In this document: in pieces, positions 9,818-18,635 of the stretch
How the letters are laid out: each line of letters opens with the position of its first letter
How positions within the stretch are numbered: the first letter of the stretch is position 1
DNA from: Actinomycetes bacterium
GTDB taxonomy: Bacteria; Actinomycetota; Acidimicrobiia; Acidimicrobiales; SZUA-35
Reading direction: 5' to 3'
Length of the DNA stretch: 64,000 nt
Assembly (NCBI GenBank): GCA_024280015.1
Contig: JAJRQY010000069.1
Location: forward strand, 1 to 64,000
Translations under genes and position numbers: made by a program
Notes under the pieces: model-generated
Told to the model about the DNA's origin: nothing
Database searches by the model: none
The model's input: only the letters and a program-made list of their open reading frames with translations

Positions 9818-10608
9818 GAATTGGTGACTGCTCCAAGTTCACGAGACCGACTGGCGGCCGCCACCACCGCATCGATGAGTGCTCCTCTGACTCCTTGCTG
9901 CTCAAGCACCCGCAGTCCGGCCGCCGTTGTCCCCGCTGGGGTCGTCACTCCCGCCCGCAAAGCTCCCGGCTCTTCTCCGGTTTGTTGCAACATGGCCGCT
10001 GCTCCGGCCATGGTTTGATGAGCCAACGTCTTGGCGATCGGTCGAGGCAAGCCCGCAGTAACGCCAGCATCGGTGAGGGCCTCAGCAATCAGGAAGAAGT
10101 AGGCCGGGCCCGATCCGGACAGTCCAGTAACCGCATCCAGCTGGGGTTCGGTGACAAGTACCGCCTCACCGACTGCGGACAAGAACGACAGCGCCCATTC
10201 CAGGTCAGCTTCGCCGGTTGAGCTGCCGCCAGCGGCGGCCGAAGCACCAACCCCGACCAGTGAGGGCGTGTTAGGCATGATCCGGACAACGGGCGTGCTG
10301 GCCGGAACAACAGCCTCAATACTGCCAATGGTAATTCCTGCGGCAACCGAGGCAACCCGCGTCGGAGCTTCAAGCGCAGCGGCCGCAGCCAGAAGGTGAT
10401 GAGGTTTGGTGGCCAGCACGGTGTCAACCCCAGCTTGGGGCGAGTCAAGGACCACTAGTCCGGGAAAGAGTTCGCCCAGGGCTTGTCGTTGTTTTGGGTC
10501 GAGGTCAACAACGGCCAGATCTTCGGGTTGAGCCCAGCCCGAGGCAATCATGCCCCCTAGGAGAGCTTGTCCCATCTTGCCGCCGCCAACCATTTGCAGC
10601 TTTGTCAT
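9814..10608 (-). CDS. proC: pyrroline-5-carboxylate reductase
   Basis: MVGGGKMGQALLGGMI, MPNTPSLVGVG, SGSGPAYFFLIAEALTDAGV. Confidence 0.93.
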   Translation of the reverse strand: MTKLQMVGGGKMGQALLGGMIASGWAQPEDLAVVDLDPKQRQALGELFPGLVVLDSPQAGVDTVLATKPHHLLAAAAALEAPTRVASVAAGITIGSIEAVVPASTPVVRIMPNTPSLVGVGASAAAGGSSTGEADLEWALSFLSAVGEAVLVTEPQLDAVTGLSGSGPAYFFLIAEALTDAGVTAGLPRPIAKTLAHQTMAGAAAMLQQTGEEPGALRAGVTTPAGTTAAGLRVLEQQGVRGALIDAVVAAASRSRELGAVTNS

Positions 10609-10736
10609 GGTCACCAAGCTACAGCTGCAAGGGTCAATTGGAGCGGAGTCGCTAGGGCTTCCCCGACCCCTGTGCAACACCGCTCCAACCAACGATGTTG
10701 ACAACTCTAGGTCGCCATAAACGTATTCCAACGTTG

Positions 10737-11198
10737 TTAAGTGAATTTAGACGCAAAACCTATTTGCAGCGCCGGACGGAAGAACTGTTCGACCCAGACA
10801 TAGACGGATCCGAGAACTCGATCCAGTTCATCCTCAGTCTCGATGAGTGAGTTGTCCAAGTGCCCTTCAAGGAAGATGCCATCCTCGGCCCCGACGGAAA
10901 ACTTGGCTCCGTACATCTTGTGGTTCCGCCTCAGAAGGTGAGCAAAGAACTCTGCTTCGTTCTCGATTGGCCAAGGCATGACATAGCACTCGAAGTACAG
11001 GCTTCGTTGACCCAGCTCAAAACGGACAGTACTGAAGTCCTTCTCTTCACCGGCGAGGCGTACAAACCAACGGCGATTGCCTGGAGTATCCCGCTCGACG
11101 GAGGCAACAGCAGGGTTCGTTTCCAACTGTTCATCCAGCCAATGATCGAGCACAGCCTCGAGCCGGGCCAGATCCTCTGAACTCTGCAGACCGGGCAT
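10737..11198 (-). CDS. YbjN domain-containing protein
   Basis: YFECYVMPWPIENEAEFFAHLLRRNHKMYGAKFSVGAEDGIFLEGHL; sits directly downstream of the mshA-like gene. Confidence 0.85.
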   Translation of the reverse strand: MPGLQSSEDLARLEAVLDHWLDEQLETNPAVASVERDTPGNRRWFVRLAGEEKDFSTVRFELGQRSLYFECYVMPWPIENEAEFFAHLLRRNHKMYGAKFSVGAEDGIFLEGHLDNSLIETEDELDRVLGSVYVWVEQFFRPALQIGFASKFT

Positions 11199-11210
11199 CC
11201 TGCGGTTCTC

Positions 11211-12455
11211 CTACTCGCCGCAGGGGGCCAGAGTCTTGACTGTTACTTCACCGTAGATCTCGCGCAGTCGAGCGGCTGATGTGCTCCAGGTGTACTCGCG
11301 AGCGCCGGCCGCGGCAGAAACCGAGAGGCGACGAGCCCAAACCGGGTCACCAAGGATGAGATCAACCCATTGGGCGTAGACGGCAGGATCACGCGAATCG
11401 ACCAGATAGCCCGTGGTGCCGTGCTTGACCAGGGTCAACAAGCCCCCAACGGCGGAGGCAACAACCGGCGTTCCACAGGCAGCAGCTTCCAACGCAACCA
11501 AGCCAAAGGACTCAGAACGGCTGGGCACCAGGCACACGTCGGCGGCCCGATAGTAGGTGGAGAGCAGGTGGTGGGGTTGGGGCGGAACAAAGCGAACCCG
11601 ATCACTCAGGCCCAGATCAACAACCAGCTGTCGGATGCGTTCGACCTCATCGCTTCCACCTGCACCACTGGCATCACCAACGATCCAGAGCTTGGCGTCT
11701 TCCCGTTCCAGTTGAGCCAGGCTTTCAATCGCGACGCCAACACCTTTCAGAGGTTGGATCCGACCAACAAACAGCAGTAGCGGTGAATCGTCAGCTTCCA
11801 GGGCCCAGCGCGCTCCGGCTTGGCTGCCGGGCGAGAAGAAGGCTTGGTCAACACCAGGGGGAACGATCTCGACCCGGTCACGATCTACCTCATAGAAGTA
11901 GGCAAGCTGTTCGGCTTCGGGATGACAGTTGGCCAACACCACATCGGCGCAGTGCATCACATCGGCTTCGGCCAGGGCTCGCCGCTCCGGCTCAGGGTCA
12001 CCACTCACGGCCTTGACCCGAGCGAGGGTATGGAAGGTGGTGACTAAAGGCAAGCTCAACTTGCGTTTCACGATCTGACCAGCAACTCCCGACAGCCAAT
12101 AGTTGGCGTGGATCACGTCTGGCTCGAAGTCAATCAAATCATCAATGACACCCAAAGCGAACTCTTCTACCAGTCCCTCCAGTTGTTCCTTGGTGGCCTC
12201 GGGGGGCCCGGCGTCAATGTGGACAACATCGAAACCTGGTTCAACCTGCACTCGGCGAGGTAGGTCCTTGTCCCAACGACGAACATAGACACGACAGACC
12301 ACTCCGGCCTGGGCAAGGGCCGAAACAAGCTCGCGGACATAGACGTTCATACCGCCACCATCGCCTGTGCCCGGTTGGGCCAGAGGAGAGGTGTGTAAGG
12401 AGAGAACGGCGACCCGACGCACGAAGGGTTTCAACGTCTCACAACCTGGTTCCAT
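11211..12455 (-). CDS. mshA: GT4 glycosyltransferase, MshA-like (D-inositol-3-phosphate glycosyltransferase)
   Basis: VAVLSLHTSPLAQPGTGDGGGMNVYVRELVSAL ... ESFGLVALEAAACGTPVVASAVGGL; ybjN neighbour as in actinobacterial mshA loci. Confidence 0.85.
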   Translation of the reverse strand: MEPGCETLKPFVRRVAVLSLHTSPLAQPGTGDGGGMNVYVRELVSALAQAGVVCRVYVRRWDKDLPRRVQVEPGFDVVHIDAGPPEATKEQLEGLVEEFALGVIDDLIDFEPDVIHANYWLSGVAGQIVKRKLSLPLVTTFHTLARVKAVSGDPEPERRALAEADVMHCADVVLANCHPEAEQLAYFYEVDRDRVEIVPPGVDQAFFSPGSQAGARWALEADDSPLLLFVGRIQPLKGVGVAIESLAQLEREDAKLWIVGDASGAGGSDEVERIRQLVVDLGLSDRVRFVPPQPHHLLSTYYRAADVCLVPSRSESFGLVALEAAACGTPVVASAVGGLLTLVKHGTTGYLVDSRDPAVYAQWVDLILGDPVWARRLSVSAAAGAREYTWSTSAARLREIYGEVTVKTLAPCGE

Positions 12456-12476
12456 TCCCTCATGAAGCCATCAGAC

Positions 12477-13013
12477 TCATTTCAGGACGGAGTCAATCGA
12501 CACTTCGCCGTCGCGGTAGCGGCGACCGATCTCCGCTTGGATGGCGTCAATTCGCTCGTGGAGCTGGCGACGAACACCAGAAAGTTCGGCTTCGATGTCA
12601 CCAATTCTCTCAAAGACCATGCGGAGCGAGCCATCGTCCAGCTTGTCGACGCCGGAGAGATCGCCGGGCGAAACAACCTTGTCCAACCGCTCAACCAGAG
12701 ACAGGGCGATTGGCCCCGGCTCATTAATGACAACGGCCCGGCCACTTGCGCCTCCGGAACTATCGCCACTCAGAATTTCGGGGAGATTGAAGAGGAGGCC
12801 AGGAACATCGGCTTCGCCCTCGGCCTTACCAGCCCGGCGCTGCAGCTCGTGACCAACAATGTCCAGACGGCCCTGAGAAATCCGCCGAACCAGCGACACA
12901 TCGTTCTCGGCCTGAGCGGCAGCAACCCGAGCCGACCTCAGATCGGGAAGAGACCGGTCAGTGATATCGGTAAGGGTGTCGTCATTGAGGAGATTGTCCA
13001 GCTGTTCGTTCAC
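12477..13013 (-). CDS. RsiG-like anti-sigma / 'aerial mycelium formation' family protein
   Basis: ENDVSLVRRISQGRLD matches the RsiG c-di-GMP signature E(X)3S(X)2R(X)3Q(X)3D; C-terminal RRQLHERIDAIQAEIGRRYRDGE. The ORF extends to 13142 but would overlap the upstream gene; GTG at 13013 is preferred. Confidence 0.7.
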   Translation of the reverse strand: MNEQLDNLLNDDTLTDITDRSLPDLRSARVAAAQAENDVSLVRRISQGRLDIVGHELQRRAGKAEGEADVPGLLFNLPEILSGDSSGGASGRAVVINEPGPIALSLVERLDKVVSPGDLSGVDKLDDGSLRMVFERIGDIEAELSGVRRQLHERIDAIQAEIGRRYRDGEVSIDSVLK

Positions 13014-13072
13014 GTCGAACAGGCTACCGCCAGACTGCTGCCAGGCCCAGTTGGAGGCCGGATCGGCCCTGA

Positions 13073-13981
13073 CTACAGCAACAACAACCAGAGAGGTCCA
13101 GCGATGAGCAGTGAGTCCAGGCGCCGCAATCCGGGTGCCCACGAGTCGCCACGGGGCAGGATGGCCGAGCCAAGAATCTGTCCCAGAGGACAGCAGATGG
13201 CCGTAAGAACAGCGAACAAGACCGCCCGTGGGCCATCGAAGGGGGAAGGTTGGGTGATGGCCAGGGCCGCTCCAGCAACCGCCAAAACAGCAATGCCGGC
13301 AATCGGTCCCTCAATGGCGTTTGCCGATCCTGTTCCAACCAGGTAGTCGCCAACTTCATAGGCGCTAACCAGAATCACCAAGGCAATAGCAGCCCCAACA
13401 CCCCGACCGGTCAACGCCACTAATGACCCGGCGGCGAGCCCAGCGGGAATAGAGGACCGGATCAAGATGCCGGTGAAGTCCAGCAGGGCTGCTTGTTGCG
13501 ACTTGGGACGGTTCTGAAGGCGCGGGGATGCCGCGTTCCCAGTCCCCGCTCCCGCAGAGTTCGCTCCTGAAACGTGGTGATCAACCCCAGACAATGAATA
13601 GGCAAAGGCAGCAAAACTCAGGATCACACAAGCCAAGCCAAGCCCGAAGGTCCCGGCCAGTCCCGACAAGGCCGTCAGTGCGCCAAATCCGGCGGCGACC
13701 CTGCGGTCAGAGGGAGCATGGAAAGCCCAAGCGTGCCCGGTCTGCAGACCAGCGATGCCGGCAACAACAACGGCAACACCCGCGACCGCCCATTGGGAGA
13801 GCACGATGGCCAAGACAACGGCGACAAACCACAAGACGCTCAGGGAGATCGTTGGTCGATCAGTTCGATAGGGAACGGCGTAGCGTTCGTTCTTCCAGCG
13901 CTGCTCACGAGCCTTGTTGCGATTCTGCATCGCCGCTGTTCGACGTTCCTTAGCCGTCGCCCTCATCGTTAGTTCGGGCAT
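13073..13981 (-). CDS. hypothetical membrane protein
   Basis: Multiple TM segments after a basic N-terminus (MRATAKERRTAAMQNRNKAREQRWKNERYAVPYRT). Confidence 0.7.
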   Translation of the reverse strand: MPELTMRATAKERRTAAMQNRNKAREQRWKNERYAVPYRTDRPTISLSVLWFVAVVLAIVLSQWAVAGVAVVVAGIAGLQTGHAWAFHAPSDRRVAAGFGALTALSGLAGTFGLGLACVILSFAAFAYSLSGVDHHVSGANSAGAGTGNAASPRLQNRPKSQQAALLDFTGILIRSSIPAGLAAGSLVALTGRGVGAAIALVILVSAYEVGDYLVGTGSANAIEGPIAGIAVLAVAGAALAITQPSPFDGPRAVLFAVLTAICCPLGQILGSAILPRGDSWAPGLRRLDSLLIAGPLWLLLL

Positions 13982-14004
13982 AGGTTTGCCTCGCTACTCC
14001 TGGC

Positions 14005-14034
14005 CTCGCTGTTCTTGATCTCGCTGTTCTTGAT
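14005..14034. repeat. 15-bp tandem repeat x2 (ctcgctgttcttgat)
   Basis: Direct reading of sequence. Confidence 0.85.
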
Positions 14035-14053
14035 CTCGTCGGCAATCATCGGA

Positions 14054-14290
14054 CTATCCACCAGAGACCGGGGGAAGGACCGCGACTTCGTCGGAGTCAG
14101 TCACAGGGTCGGTGAGTTCGGCTTGCACCCCATTAAGCCAAACGTTGGACCCGGCGAGCACCGCGGCAAAATCCGCACCGAACTGCTCTTGAGCCGCGGC
14201 AAGAACCTCGGCCACTGTTGCTCCCGGAATCTCCGTTGATCGGGTACCAGCGGCTTCTCTGGCTTGGGCGAAGAGGCGAAGGGTTGCCAT
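14054..14290 (-). CDS. MoaD/ThiS-family sulfur carrier protein
   Basis: 78 aa, MATLRLFAQAREAAGT ... VAVLPPVSGG with C-terminal GG. Confidence 0.9.
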   Translation of the reverse strand: MATLRLFAQAREAAGTRSTEIPGATVAEVLAAAQEQFGADFAAVLAGSNVWLNGVQAELTDPVTDSDEVAVLPPVSGG

Positions 14291-14410
14291 GATCGTTGAT
14301 TCTAGATCCCGAGAGCTTCCTCGCCACTAGGAAGCCTGACTGGAGCTTCTGGTCACAGCTGGCAGCTACGGCAAAGGATCAACCAGTACTCCCTAGGGTC
14401 AGCAGCCACG

Positions 14411-14443
14411 GGCGTGAGGTCGGCGTGAGGTCGGCCTAAGGTC
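14411..14443. repeat. three 11-bp tandem units (ggcgtgaggtc x2, ggcctaaggtc) abutting the start codon at 14444
   Basis: Direct reading of sequence. Confidence 0.85.
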
Positions 14444-15061
14444 ATGGGAGTGACCACCCTGCTTCTGACTCGCCATGGCCAATCAACCTGGAATGCCGAG
14501 CGGCGCTGGCAAGGCCAAGCCAACCCACCGCTTTCTGCTCTTGGTCGAGATCAGGCGTACTTCGCCTCACGTCGAGTTGGTGCCGTTGACCTTGTTGCGT
14601 CTTCCCCCCAGCTTCGAGCCCTGGAAACCGCGACCATCATCGCCACCCAGCTAGGCCTCGAACCGGTGATCGTGGTTGAAGACTTGAAGGAACGCTCGGC
14701 CGGACCATGGTCAGGTCTCACCCGCGAAGAAATTGAACAAGAATGGCCAGGGTGGGTCGAATCAGGTGAGCGGCCCGAGGGATACGAGCTGGATGAACCC
14801 CTCTTCGCCCGAGTGGACCAGGCCCTTCGAAGCCTGGTCAGCGAGTACCCAGTGGAATCAATGCTGGTGCTATCTCATGGCGGAGTGATCACCACAGTTG
14901 AATCCAAGCTCGGTCGACAAGACGGCCGAGTGCCCAACCTTTCGGGACGGGTCATTCAGACCAACAACCAATCCCCAGGACAGATTGGCTGGTCTCTTGG
15001 GGAACAGATCCGATTACTGGATGATGACCTGTCAACCGGCGGCGACGGGATTCGGGTTTGA
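14444..15061 (+). CDS. histidine phosphatase family protein
   Basis: LLLTRHGQSTWNAERRWQGQ ... VLSHGGVI. Confidence 0.93.
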   Translation: MGVTTLLLTRHGQSTWNAERRWQGQANPPLSALGRDQAYFASRRVGAVDLVASSPQLRALETATIIATQLGLEPVIVVEDLKERSAGPWSGLTREEIEQEWPGWVESGERPEGYELDEPLFARVDQALRSLVSEYPVESMLVLSHGGVITTVESKLGRQDGRVPNLSGRVIQTNNQSPGQIGWSLGEQIRLLDDDLSTGGDGIRV

Positions 15062-15576
15062 CCAATGATGCGCAGGCAACTGAGGTCCAGCCTCTTGACG
15101 CGTTGACAGTTGAGGTCATCCGCAGCAAGCGCCGTAAGAAGTCCTCCCAGGCTCGCCTGGTTGAGAACCGCTTAGAGGTCCGCATTCCTTCTTGGTTTAG
15201 CGACAAGGAAGAGTCCGACACAGTCGAACACTTCGTCAAGAAATTCAAGCGGCGTCACACCTCGGCCACCGTTGACCTCAAAAAACGAGCCGCCTCACTC
15301 TGTCAAAGCTACGGCTATGCCCAGCCATCGTCGGTGCAATGGGTCACCAACCAACGTCATCGGTGGGGCTCTTGCACTCCAGAGCACGGCAGCATTCGTC
15401 TCTCAGACCGGCTGGCCGCCTACCCATCCTGGGTCGTTGACTATGTGCTCTGCCACGAGTTAGCACACCTCACCGAGCCGGGTCATGGACACGCTTTTTG
15501 GGCGCTAGTGAATCAGTACCCCTACACCGAGAGGGCCCGCGGGTTCCTGATCGCCAAGGGGATCGAGGGCGACTAG
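15058..15576 (+). CDS. YgjP-like (M48/WLM-type) zinc metallopeptidase
   Basis: RWGSC ... VVDYVLCHELAHLTEPGHGHAFW (HExxH plus downstream His). Confidence 0.88.
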   Translation: MTNDAQATEVQPLDALTVEVIRSKRRKKSSQARLVENRLEVRIPSWFSDKEESDTVEHFVKKFKRRHTSATVDLKKRAASLCQSYGYAQPSSVQWVTNQRHRWGSCTPEHGSIRLSDRLAAYPSWVVDYVLCHELAHLTEPGHGHAFWALVNQYPYTERARGFLIAKGIEGD

Positions 15577-15848
15577 GACGAGGCTTGTGTCTGGTCAAGC
15601 TCGGCCAGGGTCAGGTCAACCTGATCCAGCGACTCTGCCAACGAGTCAAGGTCAACCATGCTCGGCAATCTGACCAGAGCGGCCTCAGTGTTGTCGGTCG
15701 CCACTTCGACCTGGGCCGAGCCAGTCCCGGTCACCTCGACGTGTTCTGACCGGACCGGGTCAGCGCCTTCTGACCGGACCGGGTCAGCGCCTTCTGGCCG
15801 GCTGGGGTGATCTGTGTGGCTGGCGGGAAACTGCTCGTTCGAACTCAC
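15573..15848 (-). CDS. hypothetical protein with tandem 8-aa repeat
   Basis: ORF overlaps both neighbours by 4 nt; GADPVRSEGADPVRSE repeat. Confidence 0.55.
   Translation of the reverse strand: MSSNEQFPASHTDHPSRPEGADPVRSEGADPVRSEHVEVTGTGSAQVEVATDNTEAALVRLPSMVDLDSLAESLDQVDLTLAELDQTQASS
15744..15791. repeat. 24-bp tandem repeat x2 inside the 91-aa ORF
   Basis: ttctgaccggaccgggtcagcgcc repeated exactly. Confidence 0.9.
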
Positions 15849-16924
15849 TGGTCAAGACTATCTCGACCAACAACCAGGCGTTGGCGAGCAAACGTCAGCG
15901 CCAATGGATCCGACACACCCAAGACCGAGGCAGGCTCACCACTTGAGGGGTCCAGAATCTCGACCCTTGATCCGTCTGGTCCCTTGCGAATGTAGGCCAG
16001 ACGTTGCCCGTCAAAAGACAAGTTGCTGATCTGTTCGCCAGCCTCGCCAACCTGCAGGTTGAAGAGTTCGGCTTCGCTGGCCAAGTCTCGGGCAATGATC
16101 CTGGTCAGGGCGACAACACCATCGCTGCGATAGGTCAGCTCGGTGTAGATCACCTTGCTTCGGTCCGGACTAAGAGCGACAGCCCCATAGGCCGGGCGTC
16201 GGGCGACAACACAAGCTGGTCGACCTGGCCCACCAAGATCAACCTTGGAACCAGCCGAATTGAAGAACAGGAGATCGCCGCAGCTCTCATCGGCGATCAC
16301 CACCGCATGCAGCCCGTTGCTAGCAGCCAGATCAAGCAAGGTCTGGCCTTCGTCCAGAGTGAGAAACTCGGCTCGTTCAAGATTGGGACTCAGGCTGACG
16401 GTGTCAACGCGGGTGCCCTCAACTGCGATCAGGGCATGAACGGCACCAGTCGCGTCCAAGAATCCGACATCAAGAAGCACTCCCCCGGCGTCATCAAGAA
16501 TGATGGCCTCATCACCCTGGGCACCCAGCCATTGGATCTGGCCCGCTCCTTGTTGGATGACTAGGCCGCCGAAGTAGTCATCTACCAGCTTGTTTACTGC
16601 GATGCTTCCAACCGGGTCCGCAAGTCCGACAATCCCAGATTCTTCATCGTGAACAACCACTCCAGAACTTGCCCCAATCACCACAGAAGGCACGTACCCC
16701 TCTGGTCTTGGCGGAGCGAAGTCTCGAATCGCTGGGGTGGCTTCAGCTCCGTCAGGTTGTTCCTCACCCTCCTCGCTCACCTGTCCCTGTGCTGTGGTCA
16801 CCGACAGACCCGGATCCGCACCCAATTCTGGTTCGCCGATCTCCGCACAAGCCGACAGGAACAAGCCGAGCACAAGTGCAGCAGCGAAAAATACTGTGGT
16901 TGGAGGACAAGAGCGACGATGCAT
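15845..16924 (-). CDS. lipoprotein with WD40/TolB-like repeats
   Basis: MHRRSCPPTTVFFAAALVLGLFLSACAE lipobox; YGAVALSPDRSKVIYTEL, SFDGQRLAYIRKGPDGSRVEIL. The longer ORF to 17122 only reads through the antisense of tRNA-Lys. Confidence 0.75.
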   Translation of the reverse strand: MHRRSCPPTTVFFAAALVLGLFLSACAEIGEPELGADPGLSVTTAQGQVSEEGEEQPDGAEATPAIRDFAPPRPEGYVPSVVIGASSGVVVHDEESGIVGLADPVGSIAVNKLVDDYFGGLVIQQGAGQIQWLGAQGDEAIILDDAGGVLLDVGFLDATGAVHALIAVEGTRVDTVSLSPNLERAEFLTLDEGQTLLDLAASNGLHAVVIADESCGDLLFFNSAGSKVDLGGPGRPACVVARRPAYGAVALSPDRSKVIYTELTYRSDGVVALTRIIARDLASEAELFNLQVGEAGEQISNLSFDGQRLAYIRKGPDGSRVEILDPSSGEPASVLGVSDPLALTFARQRLVVGRDSLDQ

Positions 16925-17046
16925 TGTCCAACATGTTGCCATCGGTCGCTGCCTGAGAGGAGCCACTGGCACAAATCTCTTGCTCGCGGCGGCGCCTGCC
17001 AACCCGCTGGGGCGTCGCTTGCTGTTGTGGCCGATAGTCTCGTCTC

Positions 17047-17121
17047 GCCCCTGTGGCGCAGTCTGGTTAGCGCAGTGGACTTTTAATCCATTGGTCGTGG
17101 GTTCGAATCCCACCGGGGGCA
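17047..17121 (+). tRNA. tRNA-Lys (TTT)
   Basis: Cloverleaf: acceptor GCCCCTG/CGGGGGC, anticodon loop ctTTTaa, GGTTCGAATCC T-arm. Confidence 0.95.
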
Positions 17122-17122
17122 C

Positions 17123-17153
17123 GTTTTCACCTGCGGTGAAACTCGAGTTAGTT
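17123..17153 (+). repeat. 31-bp direct repeat copy 1 (hairpin TTTCACC-TGC-GGTGAAA plus AACTCGAGTT palindrome)
   Basis: gttttcacctgcggtgaaactcgagttagtt; identical copy at 17222. Confidence 0.9.
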
Positions 17154-17221
17154 CGCTGAGGCTCACGAACATCGTGGCCTCAAGCCAACCAACAACCACA
17201 CGCCAACCCACCCAAAGACAG

Positions 17222-17252
17222 GTTTTCACCTGCGGTGAAACTCGAGTTAGTT
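17222..17252 (+). repeat. 31-bp direct repeat copy 2
   Basis: Identical to 17123-17153. Confidence 0.9.
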
Positions 17253-17304
17253 GGCGAAATGTGTGAAGTTACTCATGTCATGCACGGTGGCGATAACCTG
17301 CCGC

Positions 17305-17712
17305 ATGGCCAAAAAGGTGCTTGAACTGGATACGCCCTTCCGAACGGGTGAGCGAGTGGTTGCCGCTCGACCACTTCGGGGAGCGCCAATCGGCACCGTT
17401 GGCAAGGTTCGTTTGGTCAATGGACTCTCGGACTACAACGGCGGCAAGCAGTGGATCCGCTACTGGGTCCGTTTCGAGGACGGAAAGCTGCTTGGCCAGA
17501 TCGACCACAACGATCTCGTCCGACCAGTCCACGTACACGCATGGCAAGAGCGCGAGAACAACAGGATTGAAGAAGCCAACCGACCTCCCGTCGAGGAAGC
17601 CCCAGCGGTCGAATCCTCCTCTGGTGAAGGTGACGGTGGCATTGCCAGCCTCATCCCTGCTGCCCTTCTGGAACGCAGCAAGGCAGCCAAGGCCAGGCTT
17701 CTGGGCGGGTGA
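17305..17712 (+). CDS. hypothetical protein
   Basis: MAKKVLELDTPFRTGERVVAARPLRGAPIGTVGKVRLVNGLSDYNGGKQWIRYWVRFEDG; SH3-like character. Confidence 0.7.
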   Translation: MAKKVLELDTPFRTGERVVAARPLRGAPIGTVGKVRLVNGLSDYNGGKQWIRYWVRFEDGKLLGQIDHNDLVRPVHVHAWQERENNRIEEANRPPVEEAPAVESSSGEGDGGIASLIPAALLERSKAAKARLLGG

Positions 17713-18629
17713 TCCCCATCCATTCTCGAATACTGTCGGTGGCCGCTCTTGGCGTCATCCTGGTTGCATCCGGTTGCTCACGGCTTGAGCCTTCAACCGC
17801 GGGTTCAGCGGCCGTTCAGATAACCACCTCGACCATCCCCGCTGACGAGGTTGGCCTGTCCGACACGCCAACCACCGCCAACGGCGAACCGACATCAACA
17901 ACGGCCGAGACCACCACGACGTCCACCGCACCAGCCAGCCTCATCGGCGAACTCCAGTTGGACGTTCTCAACCGTTTCCCCCACGACACTTCGGCCTTCA
18001 CTCAAGGCCTGGCCAGCTTCAACGGCGACTTGGTCGAAAGCCTCGGCCTGTACGGAGCATCCGGAGTACGGCGCTATACCGCTGGGACCCCGGAACCATT
18101 GGCAGCTGTTGACTTGGGTGATGAACTCTTTGGTGGGGGTATCGCCAACGTTGGTGACACGTTCGTGCAGCTGACTTGGCGCGAAGGCAAGGCCATTGTA
18201 CGAAACGCCGAGACTCTGGATGAAGTCAACACCTTTGACTACAGCGGCGAAGGCTGGGGAATCTGCAACGACGGAGTTCAGCTAGTGATGAGTGATGGGA
18301 CTGCCACCCTCACCTTCCGGGATCGCACCACGTTTGAGCCAGTTGGGTTTGTTTCGGTAACCCGTGACGGTCAACCGGTTGTCAATCTGAACGAGCTTGA
18401 ATGTGTTGACGGTTTTGTCTGGGCCAATGTTTGGCTCTCTGATGAGATCCTCCGCATCGACCCCGTCAGCGGCGAGGTTGTTGCCTGGGTCGACGCATCA
18501 TCTCTGGTTCCTGCCGGAGTAGCTAGTGACGACGTCCTGAACGGCATTGCCTACTCGGCCAAGAGCGACTCGTTCTTCCTGACCGGCAAGCGGTGGCCAG
18601 AACTCTTCGAAGTTCGCTTCACAAGCTAG
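17709..18629 (+). CDS. glutaminyl-peptide cyclotransferase (plant/bacterial type), lipoprotein
   Basis: FPHDTSAFTQGLASFNGDLVESLGLYG ... VVNLNELECVDGFVWANVW; lipobox VASGC. Confidence 0.88.
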   Translation: MIPIHSRILSVAALGVILVASGCSRLEPSTAGSAAVQITTSTIPADEVGLSDTPTTANGEPTSTTAETTTTSTAPASLIGELQLDVLNRFPHDTSAFTQGLASFNGDLVESLGLYGASGVRRYTAGTPEPLAAVDLGDELFGGGIANVGDTFVQLTWREGKAIVRNAETLDEVNTFDYSGEGWGICNDGVQLVMSDGTATLTFRDRTTFEPVGFVSVTRDGQPVVNLNELECVDGFVWANVWLSDEILRIDPVSGEVVAWVDASSLVPAGVASDDVLNGIAYSAKSDSFFLTGKRWPELFEVRFTS

Positions 18630-18635
18630 AGACCT

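Noticed and set aside
16925-17122. N-terminal extension of the 425-aa lipoprotein ORF (MPPVGFEPTTNGLKVHC...)
   Set aside because: This is the antisense translation of tRNA-Lys, a common artefact; the lipobox signal peptide starts at 16924
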